From assembly GCA_002104985.1 (NCBI GenBank), contig MCGO01000036.1:310001-374000 (forward strand): a DNA stretch of 64,000 nt, given 5' to 3'. The position numbers and the translations under genes were made by a program. The notes beneath the pieces were generated by a model. The model did no database searches. It was not told where the DNA came from and saw only the letters and a list, made by a program, of their open reading frames with translations. Below, in pieces: positions 1-11,284 of this stretch. The stretch is from Rhizoclosmatium globosum (lineage: Eukaryota > Chytridiomycota > Chytridiomycetes > Chytridiales > Chytriomycetaceae). Within the stretch, counting starts at the first letter, position 1, and each line of letters opens with the position of its first letter.

Positions 1-486
1 TTTGGGCTCGAAAGCATTGGCATTGGAAAGGGAGAATATGCACGTAGCAGACGAACAAGTCGATACGGTGGAGCACTTGCTGGAGGTAGCCGAGCTGGGA
101 GTAGACTGGGAAGTACTGTTCAGCGACCTGGAAGCAAGTTTGCGAGTGCGGCGGGAAGTTTGGCAGGGAGCACGAGTGATTTGACTACCGGTAAAGGTCT
201 TGTGGCAGGACAGGGTATACTGGCGGGAAGTAAACCGGGAAGCAAAGCAGGAAGTAAGATGGGAAGTCAGGCTGATGGATTGGATCAAATAGACAAGAAA
301 AAGAAGGAAGATGGATGGAGTAATATGAAGGGAGCAAGTTGTGCACCAAGAGTTGGTGATTCTGCTGTTGGGCCTGGGTTGAGTGCCTTGAAGATGTTTA
401 CAGGAAGCAGTTCCAAAAGCGTTGTTTCAAACGCAGGAAGCCGAGATGGATCCGTAGCATCGCTTTTAAAGAAGAGTGGACGCTAG
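1..486 (+). CDS. 3' end of a Gly-Ser repeat protein (5' truncated by window edge)
   Basis: The frame is open from the first base to a TAG at 484-486, about 161 residues, so this is the C-terminal part of a gene that starts outside the window. The visible protein is low complexity. It repeats short units of the form A-G-S-[KR] and P-G-S-K (for example around 115-170 and 210-275), followed by a lysine-rich patch and a serine-rich tail ending in KKSGR. No catalytic domain is visible. Such basic Gly/Ser-rich tails are usually disordered, so I assign no function. The stop lies 88 bp before the start of the NACHT-WD40 gene on the same strand. Confidence in coding is moderate, because it rests on the open frame and the repeat periodicity. 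Confidence 0.6.
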   Translation, partial: FGLESIGIGKGEYARSRRTSRYGGALAGGSRAGSRLGSTVQRPGSKFASAAGSLAGSTSDLTTGKGLVAGQGILAGSKPGSKAGSKMGSQADGLDQIDKKKKEDGWSNMKGASCAPRVGDSAVGPGLSALKMFTGSSSKSVVSNAGSRDGSVASLLKKSGR

Positions 487-574
487 ATTATTTATTATTA
501 GAATTACACATTTCTTCTTGTTTCTCCTATTCACTTTGCTGTCAATTTTCCTTAACCAATTTAGCAACTTGGGG

Positions 575-3500
575 ATGGGCAACACACCGTCAACACAGAG
601 CACGGTTGCGGCCCTCAAGAGCGCAGTAACGCCAACAGTTGAAAAGGATGAGTCAGCGAGTGTGTTCCGGCGCCACGGAGATGTCTTTGCGGCGCTGCTT
701 CTGAAGGCGGCCTCAGCAGCGCCGCCTTCGAATGCGAGTGCAAATTTGCGCAGTGTCCGAGTGTTTGTCAGCGGCGGCAGCGGTTCGTTTTCTTTGGTAT
801 TTGAGCGTAGGTGATGGTACTGATTCGCCTTCATTGTTCAACTAGACTTTTCGCGGGAGAAGGACGCCCTTCATGCACACGTTCTGCCGCTTGTGCTTCA
901 GTTTTGTCAAGTTTTGGGCGTTGGAGTCGATGTTGTTGACTGGTTTGTCTCTGGGTTTCAATTGGTTGTTGTGTTTACGTTGGCTGTTTCTGCAGCGCCT
1001 GGAACCTTTCTGAGCCTGGATTGCACAACAATGAACAGGCCCAGGTTCGTTGTTGTACCTTGTTCGAGGCGGTGCTTGAGCTAACTCCACTTGGCATCCA
1101 CCCCCTCTTAATTCCCATTGAAACAGAGATCCCTCAATGCAATCAACGAGGCATTTGACGATCAGCATATTCCAATCTTTATTGCTTTGCTCGGTATGTT
1201 GAAGGACGGACCCTGAATGAGTGTGATGTGATGGCGATGATGTCAAAGTGGCGTGCCTTCCAGTCAACCAATTCCAACCCCCTCCATCTACGGATTCCTC
1301 AAAACAACCAAATTGCATCTGGAATCGGAATCTATATATGTGAAAACAGCAAGCGGGGCAATCGAATCCGTCATATCATACTAGTCAATTGGCTGTGCCC
1401 CTTATTTTCAACTAGAAGCATCTCACCAAAGACATAAGGCTAACTACGACTCATTACAGGCGACAAATATGGAGCACCTACTCTCCCAACTACAATTCCA
1501 TCTACCGATTTCTTTGCCCTCCGCACCCACCTCCTCACCCTTCCACAACCTACTCCCTCTAAAGTCTCTCAGCTTCTGGACGTTTGGTATGCCCCAGACG
1601 ACAACGCTCTTCCTGTGCCTGTGCATCGCCTTCGCCCCGTTTCTACAATCTTCCCTGCTTTCTCATCTCCCAGCGCCGACCAGCAACAACGCCAAGAAGC
1701 TGAACAGCTTTGGAATGATGTCCAGGTTGAGCTGGCTCGTTTATTGAAATCTGCTGGTGTTACTATTGCCGGAAAGAGTTTGGTTGATCTCGAAGTAAGC
1801 AGGGGTTACGAGCTTGGGGCTGGATTGAGACGAAAGGATGGACTCTTCTGTTTCCAGTTGAGTTGTTCTTCATCTTAACTTTCAGCATAAATATCTAATT
1901 TCGCCATCATTTAACAGGCGTACCCTCCTGGACTTGAAGCGCACAGCAACGGAAACTCCCGAACTCTCAAAAACATATATTGATTTGGACTTTACAACTC
2001 CATCCCCACAAATCGCCAAAGACCTCACCGCTGAAATTACACGTCTCCGATCAAAGCACCGTGCGACCCGCTTCTACGCCATCCCATGGCTCCCAGAACT
2101 TGGTTTCGCTCCTGAAACCGACAAGACACATGCAGCATACCTCCAAAGTTTCGTTGAAGATGTCGCCAAACTCGTTTGTGAAAGCATTTTGAAGCAAGTT
2201 GGTGGAGCTGGCAGTGGAGTTGCGAGCGGCGTTGACGCCGAAGTTGCGAAACACAGTCAAGCTGTTTTGGCAGAGTGTGCTGGGTTCGTTGGACGTGCGG
2301 AAGTGTTGGAGAAAGTGGAGAGTGAGTTTTTGGGTAGAGAATCTGGGCGGGCTTTGGTTGTGTATGGTATGTATTTGTTTCTTCAGTAAGGCGTAGTAGG
2401 CTTATTAAGATTCTGTGGATGCATAGGTACTTCTGGTATCGGTAAAACTGCCTTTATGTCCAAAGTTGCCCAAAGAGTGTATGAAATTCGCCCAGAATCT
2501 GCGATTGTTACAAGACTTGTGGGTACCACTGCTGATTCTTTGGACTCTCGCTCTTTGCTGCGTTCTCTCTGTACAGAAATTGTCAACATCTATGGAGCTT
2601 CTGAGTTGAAAGACAAGGTCGAATTTGAAGCTGCCATCAGTCATGAAGTTGCTGAGACAACAGGTGAATTGACGTTGGAGGAAAAATTGGGCAACTTGGA
2701 GCACTGGCCACCTATTAGCTACGAAGGCCTGAAAGCTGGATTTGAAATCGCTCTCAAGCTCGCTGATGAATTGAGACCACTTGTGGTGGTGAGTTATCTG
2801 TACTTAGGTCAGGTATGGATTAATAATAACCCTTAAAATTAGATCATTGATGCGCTTGACGAGCTCGCTTCTGACGATGACGCTACATCGTTAGACTGGC
2901 TTCCCAAAGTTATTCCTCCATTCGTCAAAGTAATTTTGTCTACGTCACCAACCACTCGTACAGCAAAGCACCCAACACTTTCCATTTTGACGACATTGTA
3001 CCCTCCATCTTTGGAATTCCCACACCTCGAACTTCCATACTTCACTGAAGATGAAGTCTCTCTCATGATCGACTCCCTCGCGACTCAATCTGCTCGTGTC
3101 CTACAACCCAGTCAAAAAGATGCTTTGCTGGGCAAATGTATCGCTTTGAGTCTTCCCTTGTACATTCGTGCGGCTTGGACGTTGCACGCCAGAAAATGGA
3201 CTAGTTCCACAACCGTGGATGTTATTTCACGAACGGTGAAAGCTGAAACTGTTCTTGGACTCCTGGAAGACTTTTTCGACGGATTGGAGGCTAAACTGGG
3301 ACGTTACTTTGTTGCACGCGCACTTGCATATTTGACTGCTGCCAAACAGGGATTGAGTGTTGGAGAGTGGGAGGATTTGTTGAGTTGTGATGAAACGGTT
3401 ATGAACGAGGTTTTCAAGGTATTGGGTGATTATTTGTTGATTAGTGGTGCTAATGTACTCTGTAGTTCCAAAACATGCCCATTCGTCGTATCCCCCCTAT

Positions 3501-6500
3501 TTACGTTCAACGCTTGTTGGAGGAGCTTGGAGATTCTGTCGTTCAGAAGCATGTTTATGGAGTCAAGGCGATTTTCTGGGCTCACCAGCAGTTCCACCGA
3601 GTCGCTGAAGATCGTTACCTTGAACAAGGACAATCTGGAAAGATTCATTCTGCCTTCTCAGCCTACTGGGAGTCTAAATACTCCCACAACCCCAAGCAGT
3701 ACCATGACTTGTTTGGATTTGCCAAGAACGAGCTTCGTTACTGTATTGACCAGAGTTTGTTGATTTGTGGAAAGCCAAATGCACGAAGAATCAGTGCAAT
3801 CGTTTGGCACCAGCTGCAGATGGGGAAGAGTGGGTTCCGTGTTGGTACCAAGACTTTGCAAGACATTAGTCATTTGAGTACTGCTGTCCATGCCGGCTTG
3901 TTATGGGACGTTTTGGCGAGTTATCGATTCGCTATGGGGTTGGAACACGCTGAAGACGTCATTGTTCAGCAATTGAATGATTGTGAGTGCTGTTGTAAAA
4001 GACGATATTCACTAAGCTTCTTTCGTTTAGACTACCGCTTCTTGCTCGAAAACGCCGAAGTTCTTCTGTATGACCCTAACGTTCTTGTTCCTGTCGCTGC
4101 CAATCTTTACGCTGGTTCCCTTGTTGCTGATGAAGCGAGAAAATGGATCCTGTCTAACTCTCCAGGTTTGAACTGGATTGAGTGGGTGAACCGCCCAACT
4201 GCTCGTGGGGAGCCTATTGTTACCCTCCGCGGTACAGACGGTGGATCTGCAACTGATGTTATGATGGTCACTGGTCGTGACTCGTACGACGAGCGCTTGG
4301 TATTGGCTGGAGTGCGAAACTTTGATAACCAGCCAACCGTGTTTTTGTACGACATTGAACAAATTGAGGCCGCTAGTGTTGGTGGAGGCAAAGCCAAACT
4401 CTTGGCCAAGAGATATTTGAACACTGACTTCGGGCAAGACGTTATTGAGCATGGTGTTCCCTTGACTGTTTGCTACTCGAGAAGCGGTACTCTTCTTGCT
4501 GTAGCTGCAGCTCGATCTATTCTGTTCTTGGATGGCTCTGACTTGGAGCTCAAGAAGTTGGGTCGGGACGCCACTTTGCCAGTTGGTGATTTGATTACTC
4601 AGCTTGCTTGGACCGCTAAAGATGGCTGCATTGTCTCTGCCTCTGATGGATCTCAGCCTGGTCGTATTGGACTGTGGGACGCAGGGTCTCTCACATTGTT
4701 GAAGGTTGTTCAAGCAAACTTGAACCCACGTCAGCCAATTACATCGTCTTTCAACACAATCAGCTTCTGGGATGAAGGACGGGAGCAGTTTGTTGTTCTC
4801 AACGTTGATGAACTCGCATTGGATCCAGATGGAACTGATTGCCTCCAGTATATTCACAACAAACCACACTCTAACCCACCACCAGATAGTTGTGCTCGCT
4901 TTGCTATTTCTTTCCGTGGGGACTATGCCATTCTTGCCGAAGAGACTGGAAAGGGGTACCTCTTGATCGACATGAACGCCAAGCGTCCTGTTGCTCGTCT
5001 TGAGATGGAAGTGGACAAGGTCCGCCATATTTCCTTTCTCATGACGGAAAGCGTGTTGCTGTCGTGCCAACAGACGACAAGGTTATCTTCATTCACGGAA
5101 TCACGGAAGATTCCAAGCCCAGCAAGGACGGTCTTAACCTCTACACCTACCAGCTTTTGGGAACTATTCTTGGTATCGACCCTGCTCTCTCAGATGGAAG
5201 TCAAGTCGCTTGCGTGTTTGGTCGTGGTGGCAAAACTGTTCTCACTGACGGAGAGTTTGGCAGTGTCAGAGTCTGGAATGTGAATGAATTGGGAGATCAC
5301 CATATCATGAGATATACTTCTACACTTGCCGCTGCATACCAAGGAGTTGTGCCAATCAAGAACAGTGACACTCGTTATATTGGTTGGGCTGTGAATGAGG
5401 CCAACAGCGTTGTTTCGTTGAGTGACAAGAAGGCGAGCCAAACTCTCCAATCTACCAACGTGAGTGGCCCCAGAAAGCAGAGACGTGCTGGTTTTTCTAG
5501 AAAAGATTGTGTAACTGGAATTGCTGCCCATCCGTTCAAACCTATCGTCGCGACTGTAACCAACAATGGGAACTTGACCTTGCTGTATGCTGAGCAGGCG
5601 TTCCACGAGAAGGGATGGACTGGAGCCTTGAGATCTGCCTTCAGCAAAAAGAATGATGGAGCCTACACTGTGACATTTAATGTTATGCGAGAGGGTGGTT
5701 TCATTTCTCCATCTTGTGTTGGATTCTTGAACTCAACATCGGCTGTTATTTCTGGAGTTGCTGAAGGTTCTGCGTCTGAAATTCTCAGTTTTGCAGTTGG
5801 TTACGAAGATGGTTCTGTTGCTGTCTGGGACTGGAACTCTGGCACTTCACTGTCAGCACTAGTGCCCACCGTGACTCTCAAGCTCGGTGTGGGCCGTATC
5901 ACATCTATCACCGCGACAAACATTTCCAGTAGTCGTTACCTCGCCTTGACTGTCGAAGATCAGACTATTCTTCTGTGGGATGGTATTACATCAGATGCAT
6001 CAGCTGTCGAAGTATTAGTTCAACCAACCGCTGTCACCAACAACTACATCAGTATGGCTCCTGGACCCAAGATGAAGAACAGACGCTCTGTGACTAGTAT
6101 TATGTCAATTACTGGTCTCTTGGAACGTAACTCAGACCAGCCTGTCCCTGTCGCTTTCTCCAACACACAAGAGCAACTTTTGGCAACTGGTGAAGCAGAT
6201 GGTCAAGTGACTATTTGGAACACCGAAGCGAAAGTGAAACGTAGCTTGTTGATTCACTCCAACGATATCCTTCCTGCTCCTGTTATTTCGATTGCCTGGG
6301 CCGTTGATGATGCTGCATTAGTTTCTTTGACTGAAGACAAGCGTGTAGCAATTCACAACACTGTTACTGGAAACATTGTCTGGATTCATGATTTGTGGAT
6401 GGTTGCTCCAAGAGTCACATGCGCTGCATTCGGAGCCGTCGCTCGTGAACTGGTAGTTTTGGATCACGAAGGTGGCTTGACGTCTGTGTACTTGCATGGA

Positions 6501-7988
6501 GACTGGCCAACTGCTTCAAACGCTGATGTGTTTTCGCCAATCAAAGATACCATTGACTCGAACCACCCTGTGATTCGTCACAAGAGAGCTTTCCCTGTCG
6601 CACCAGAGCCAGAGTTTGCTGAGTTCCCTCTGTGGGGACCAGATTTGACTCGAAAGCTGGTTGAGACTCGTGCCGTCAAGAATTCACGTACAGCATACCA
6701 GTGGGAGTTTAGCAGTGGCGCCAGCACTCACGGCCACGTTGCCTTGATTCGTTTGAACGATGTCTTGCCCCGTGGTACTTACGAGGTTGTTTGCAATGTT
6801 GAAGTTAAGAAGAGCCACTGTACCTCTCAAGTTCCTTTGCTGGACTACTGGAGATGTGGATGTTGTGACCCAGAGTTGGATATTGTGCACGGTTTCTCAA
6901 GACTTTTCCATTGGAGGAGCAAAACAATTGCTCGGAAAAGGCACTGTGACTTTGAGACTTGGATTCTTGAAGACTTCGTGCAAGTTGGAAAATTGCTGTA
7001 TTGATTTGACTAGATTACCAGGCGATGGAGAACCTATTTCTTTTGGTGATGTTCACGTAAGTTCAAATTTTATTGAGTGTAATTTTATTCATAAGGATTC
7101 CTAGTTTATTCCCGTCGATCCATCTCTGTACAAGCCTGACTACACTCCGGCTGCCGATCTTGCTGACGCATTCGACCACCTCTCTGTGGACTTTGATGAA
7201 TACGAGCATTCTCAAGGCAGACGTAACAGTCACATTGGACTGTCTCATATCAAAGACCAGTTGGAAAACAGTGAATTCCCCGAACTTATTATCAATCCTT
7301 TCGACTATGACTTCAAAGACAAGACACTCTTTGAGCCAAATGTTGCGGGTGCATCAAGTTCTGGCGGAGAAGTCATGTGGGAGTTTGGACAGGAAGTAGA
7401 TGATGAACTTGGTGATTCATTTTCAGGTGGTGACGTGGTGTCCAACTTGCAAATGTATGAGCAAAAGAAGAAACCAAACCGAAAAACAATGCGTATGTCG
7501 GTTATGGAATCCATTGCTGGGGTCAAGACAAATGTTAGTGGGGCTGTTGGCGGATTATTGTCATCGGCTGCGTCAGCACTTCCAGGTGTCAGTGGAGTCG
7601 TCGGAGGACAACCTCGCGCCAAGGCTTCTCCAGAAGATATTGCACGTGAAATGGAAGAAGCGAGAAGAAGAGGTCGCGAGCAGGCAAGAATGTTTGAAGA
7701 GGCAGAAGAGTTTAAGGCGGCACAAGCTGCAAAGCAACGTGAATGGATGGCACGAAAGATTGAGTTTGAACAAGACGCAAAGAGAAAGGCATGCTGATGC
7801 AAATGCAAAAGGAGGCCCAGTATGGAGGTTACATTACAGGAAGCCCCACCCAAATGGAATTCGATGAAGGAGATGGGTTTGATTTGGAGGGTGTAGATGA
7901 GGACATTAAGAAAGAGGCCGAGCGACTGATGCGAGAGATGCTTCGAGAGGAAATGGCGCATGACCTCAAGGAAGAGAGTGACAAATAG
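575..7988 (+). CDS. DUF4062-NACHT-WD40 STAND NTPase (NLR-like)
   Basis: Spliced protein of about 2,200 residues. Exons I infer: 575-806, 846-942, 996-1044, 1127-1193, 1460-1856, 1918-2366, 2427-2788, 2843-3418, 3466-3982, 4031-7056, 7105-7988. The N-terminus MGNTPS fits an N-myristoylation signal. It is followed by a DUF4062-type domain (VRVFVS, then REKDAL, VDVVDCAW, IPIFIALLG and GDKYG). The NACHT domain has a P-loop TSGIGKT (about 2430-2455) and Walker B IIDALDEL (about 2843-2866). From about 4200 to 6560 there are WD40-like repeats (for example VRVWNVNE, VAVWDWNSG, VTIWNTEA). The C-terminus is charged and coiled-coil-like. Three frame breaks (near 5036, 6809 and 7787) interrupt well-conserved reading; each is explained by one missing or extra base. 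Related architectures (NWD1/TEP1, fungal NLR-like STANDs) act as oligomerising signal sensors; the ligand here is unknown. Exon edges of the first four exons are the least certain. Confidence 0.85.
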
Positions 7989-8055
7989 TTCTGGTGGTAG
8001 AGTAGAGAGTTCTTTTTCTTCATATTTTTCGTTGTTGTTATTTTACCCATCCATT

Positions 8056-8066
8056 TTTCAATAAAA
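8056..8066 (+). promoter_or_regulatory. Probable poly(A) signal of the NACHT-WD40 gene
   Basis: An AATAAA hexamer lies about 70 bp after the predicted stop at 7988, in an A/T-rich stretch. This is the normal position for a 3'-end processing signal and supports 7988 as the true end of the gene. Confidence 0.4.
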
Positions 8067-8191
8067 CCTAACAAAGTAGAACCAAAACGATAAATAAGAA
8101 CTAAATTTGTAGAAACGAAATCAGATTTTCTTTTCTGAAACTACCCCAACGTTAAAATTTTGGGAAGCATGAATGGAATTGATAGATCCTG

Positions 8192-9877
8192 TTACTCCAG
8201 CTCCTCCATGGATCTGTGGCCCTTTTTGTAATGCTGGCTGGTTTTCAATGTTTTTGCGAACACTGTCACCATTTCGTGAAATGCCTCCTGTAATTTAGCC
8301 AACTCGTACACGAAACTTCGCCCCTTTACTCCACTATCTTTATCCAAAACTTCGCTAAACTTCAAATTCTTCAATAACTCAATCTGCTTTTGCACAACCC
8401 CCAATTGTTGACTGATTATGATGGCAAACAAGCAACCGACTATACAAATGCAAGGACGATTCCTAGCATCATATACCCAGTTTTCTCGCTTGTGTTCTGT
8501 ACCTCCTTTTGAAACGCTGCAATATTCAAGTACGTGAGTTGTACAAAGACTTGATTAGAATACTCAATTGTATTCAGTTGCAATACCCAGTCTTCTCCCG
8601 CAAGACTTCTGATCACATAAACGGCTCTCCTGCATCTCGCTTATTGTGCAGGAAACCTTTCAAGAGTTTCAACTGTGACTGGAAATCGAGCTGTGCACCA
8701 TACGTTATATTCAAATAACCAGTGAAATCTGTAATGAACGGATTATTGAGTTCGCGAAGTTCAAGCATCCTTGATTTGTCTTGACTTAAATTTATAATTC
8801 TAGGAGAGCTGGCAATCAGACTTCCTGCAGTTCCAAATATCCCAATGAAGAGTGGATATGGAATAGAGGCGTGGATTATATCAAGCTGTTGGGAAAGGAG
8901 AACCATGGTCCAATCTACGTTTCAAAGTTTGAGATCGTAAAGTATCATTTAAACTCACCACCACCAACAACGACCTTTTCACCTGTTATCTTATTTACAG
9001 CGATACCAACGGTTGTTTTAAACAATCGCCCGTTCCAAACATGAGCTACAGATATTCCAGTATCGTTGTCGCTGGAGTAATCCAAATCGACCTTCGAAGT
9101 CGAGTTGGGCCCCCATACAGTAAATTATTATTACCAGGATTTTTCGGGGTTCCATCGCCAATGTTTGTGGAGATGCTGTATGGGTTTCCTATGGGAACTC
9201 CGGCATCGTCGCAATTCCATGTGGTCACAGTCATTCCTTGTTGGGTCCACTTAAAAGAAATCAGTAAACAAGGTCGTCAGTAAATGATTTTACCATTTGC
9301 AAGGATCCAGTCGCGTTGTATGTGTATCCGGAAATCTCGCCAGCAGGATAAGTAACAAAAAATATGTCCACCGATGTCCTTCGATTACGATTCAAAAGCA
9401 TTAACATAGATTGCAATGTCCGGTTCTTGCGGGTAGGCGTTGAAGCGCTGAATATATTTTCCTGAAATGTTGTTAGTTGGACTTATTTCAGTGAGAACAA
9501 ACCCGAAACATGTCTTGCTGTAGCGCAACAAAATCACTCATTCCGTCACTTTGATCAAGGATGTAGGCAGAGATGCGATTACTGATAAGGTCCTCGATTT
9601 GTTGGACAAGATCTTCTATATTATCTTTTGCAGCATTAAAGGTGAGCTTCCTGTTTTGTTATAGCATAGTTAATTTATGTACTCGCATATCCATGAAAGA
9701 AACAAACCATCCAAGAACTCCGACTGTGATACTACTTGCGGCAATGAAGATAGCCATTAGCATGAAAAATCTTGGACGCCATCCTTTCAATTTCTTCACG
9801 ACGGATATGTCTGAAGAATTTGTCGCTGTTGAAGAGACAGTAGCGGTACTCGCGCGCGCAAAGGGAAGAATCGTCAT
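8192..9877 (-). CDS. Cache-type transmembrane sensor with short cytoplasmic tail
   Basis: Reading the minus strand, exons are 9708-9877, 9503-9650, 9294-9447, 8959-9249 and 8192-8914. The start at 9877 is the first in-frame ATG. A short basic N-terminus leads to TM1 (FFMLMAIFIAASSITVGVLGW). About 330 extracellular residues follow, with Cache features (VDIFFVTYPAGEISGYTYN, VWNGRLFKTTVGIAVN). TM2 lies near 8420-8480, then a helix (GVVQKQIELLKNLKFSEVL) and the segment ELAKLQEAFHEMVTVFAKTLKTS, which resembles juxtamembrane linkers of sensor cyclases or kinases. The protein stops about 20 residues later with no kinase or cyclase domain. Four frame breaks (near 9386, 9112, 8630 and 8442) need single-base corrections. 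Either an output domain was lost or it signals through partners. Assignment to the Cache superfamily rests on topology and motifs, not on a search. Confidence 0.6.
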
Positions 9878-10161
9878 ACTTTTGAGTATAAAAAATGCAC
9901 TTCTATTGTTCGGTTTTATAGCCAAATCGCCAAAATAGAGACAATGCCATATTGTCTTCAGAGTATTGTTGTGCTTCCATTCACAATCGGTAATTTCAGC
10001 ACCATTGTTTTTGTTACCACTAACTTAAAACTGGTTTTGTTATGTTCGATTGATATTCTCCATCGTATAAAAAGTAGCTGGCATATCTTTACCGTCTTAT
10101 ATAATACCTCGTTTCTATTCGCATAAAATCAAAGTGCCATCAAAGAAAAGCGAACTCAAAC

Positions 10162-11112
10162 TTATTCACGCGCAGCTTTAGCAGCAACAATCCGTGCACA
10201 TTCGTCCTTATGTCCCCCCTTCCATCCAGTCACTTGACACTCTCTCGAACAATACTGAGCCTCGCCACATTTCACACACTTCAAAAGCTTGCCCCCATCA
10301 GCAGTCTGATCCTTTCCACACCCCCAACAGCCTCGCACACGGTTTTCATCATAATCACGAACAGCATGAAACATCAAGACAGCATGTTCAATCAAAAACT
10401 TCATACGACCCATCAAGAGCTCGAATTCAAAAGGTTCGATAGCGAACCCCTTTTCCTTCATTTTCAAGAAATCAGCGTTGAGTTCTGCGTGGTTTGGTTC
10501 GGTTTCGGGGACAAGGCGGGCGAGGCGGCCGAAATCTTCGTCAACGTAGATTACGATGAGGAGGTTTGGATCGGATGTTCTTGTTGGAGGGGGTTCGAGG
10601 AATCCGTTCATGATTCTAAGAAAAAGGTGAGATTGGTGAGATTTTGAGAAGGTTGAGTGGGGTTTGTAGTATTGTACCCATATCTAAGAAGTGCAATCTG
10701 TTCATAGCAGACGGCAGCAAAGGTTCCAGGTTCAGTCAAAGCTTGGAAGATGTTTGGCAGTACATTGCCCTTGACAAGGTTGGCAGTGCAGAGCTCTGGC
10801 AGCAGCGAAATGAACTGATAGCTGACATCAATATACGATCCTCTAAGTGTACTCAAGCAAGCTTACATCTGACATATCGACCTGTTCTCCATCGGGACCG
10901 GTAATGATTGGGTTCTCTCTGCTCTCTGGACTGCGAGGAGCAACGGCTTTCGCAATCTTTCTTCGCTCAACATCATTCAGTGAATCCCACACCGAAGTGA
11001 ACTTGGCCTTGATTTCTTCACTGGTCCACATCAGACGAATGAACTTGTGTGCATCCATGAGCGTCTGGTACGGGTTCCCGGAAGTGGGTGGTGTTGCTGC
11101 TTCGTTTGACAT
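10162..11112 (-). CDS. MYND-type zinc-finger protein
   Basis: About 280 residues. Start at 11112 (MSNEAATPP). An N-terminal helical region contains LMDAHKFIRLMWTSEEIKAKF. An intron (10616-10677) joins ...LLRYG to IMNGFLEPPP. The C-terminus carries a clear MYND zinc finger: CWGCG, then CVKCGEAQYCSRECQ, then W-x3-HK-x2-C. MYND fingers bind zinc and mediate protein-protein contacts, often with proline-rich partners; there is no SET domain here. The frame breaks once near 10848-10852, where reading passes from MSDVSLLEY to LRGSYIDVSYQF; one extra base would explain it, since no intron of plausible length fits. Cellular role unknown. Confidence 0.75.
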
Positions 11113-11284
11113 TTGGTTGGGAAATTGGATGTTTTGGCAAGCCCGAACTTGAAACATCAAGAATTTCAGCGGAAATAGAAAGTCCTTAGCAGTCCAGTAA
11201 ATGGCACACACTATACTGTACGTGACAGTTTGTACTAAATATAGTTTGGGGAAAAAAGCCTTGTTTATTCAACAAGAGTAGACT

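Noticed and set aside
5014..5067. A 54-bp GT-AG intron in the WD40 region
   Set aside because: Its translation is a perfect WD40 strand and splicing gives the wrong frame; a missing base near 5036 is simpler.
4027..5070. Long minus-strand frame inside the NACHT-WD40 gene
   Set aside because: Overlaps strongly conserved WD40 coding on plus and has no protein-like motifs.
10831..10880. A 24-bp intron (GTAAGC...TTAG) in the MYND gene
   Set aside because: Too short to splice and leads to an immediate stop; a one-base indel explains the frame better.
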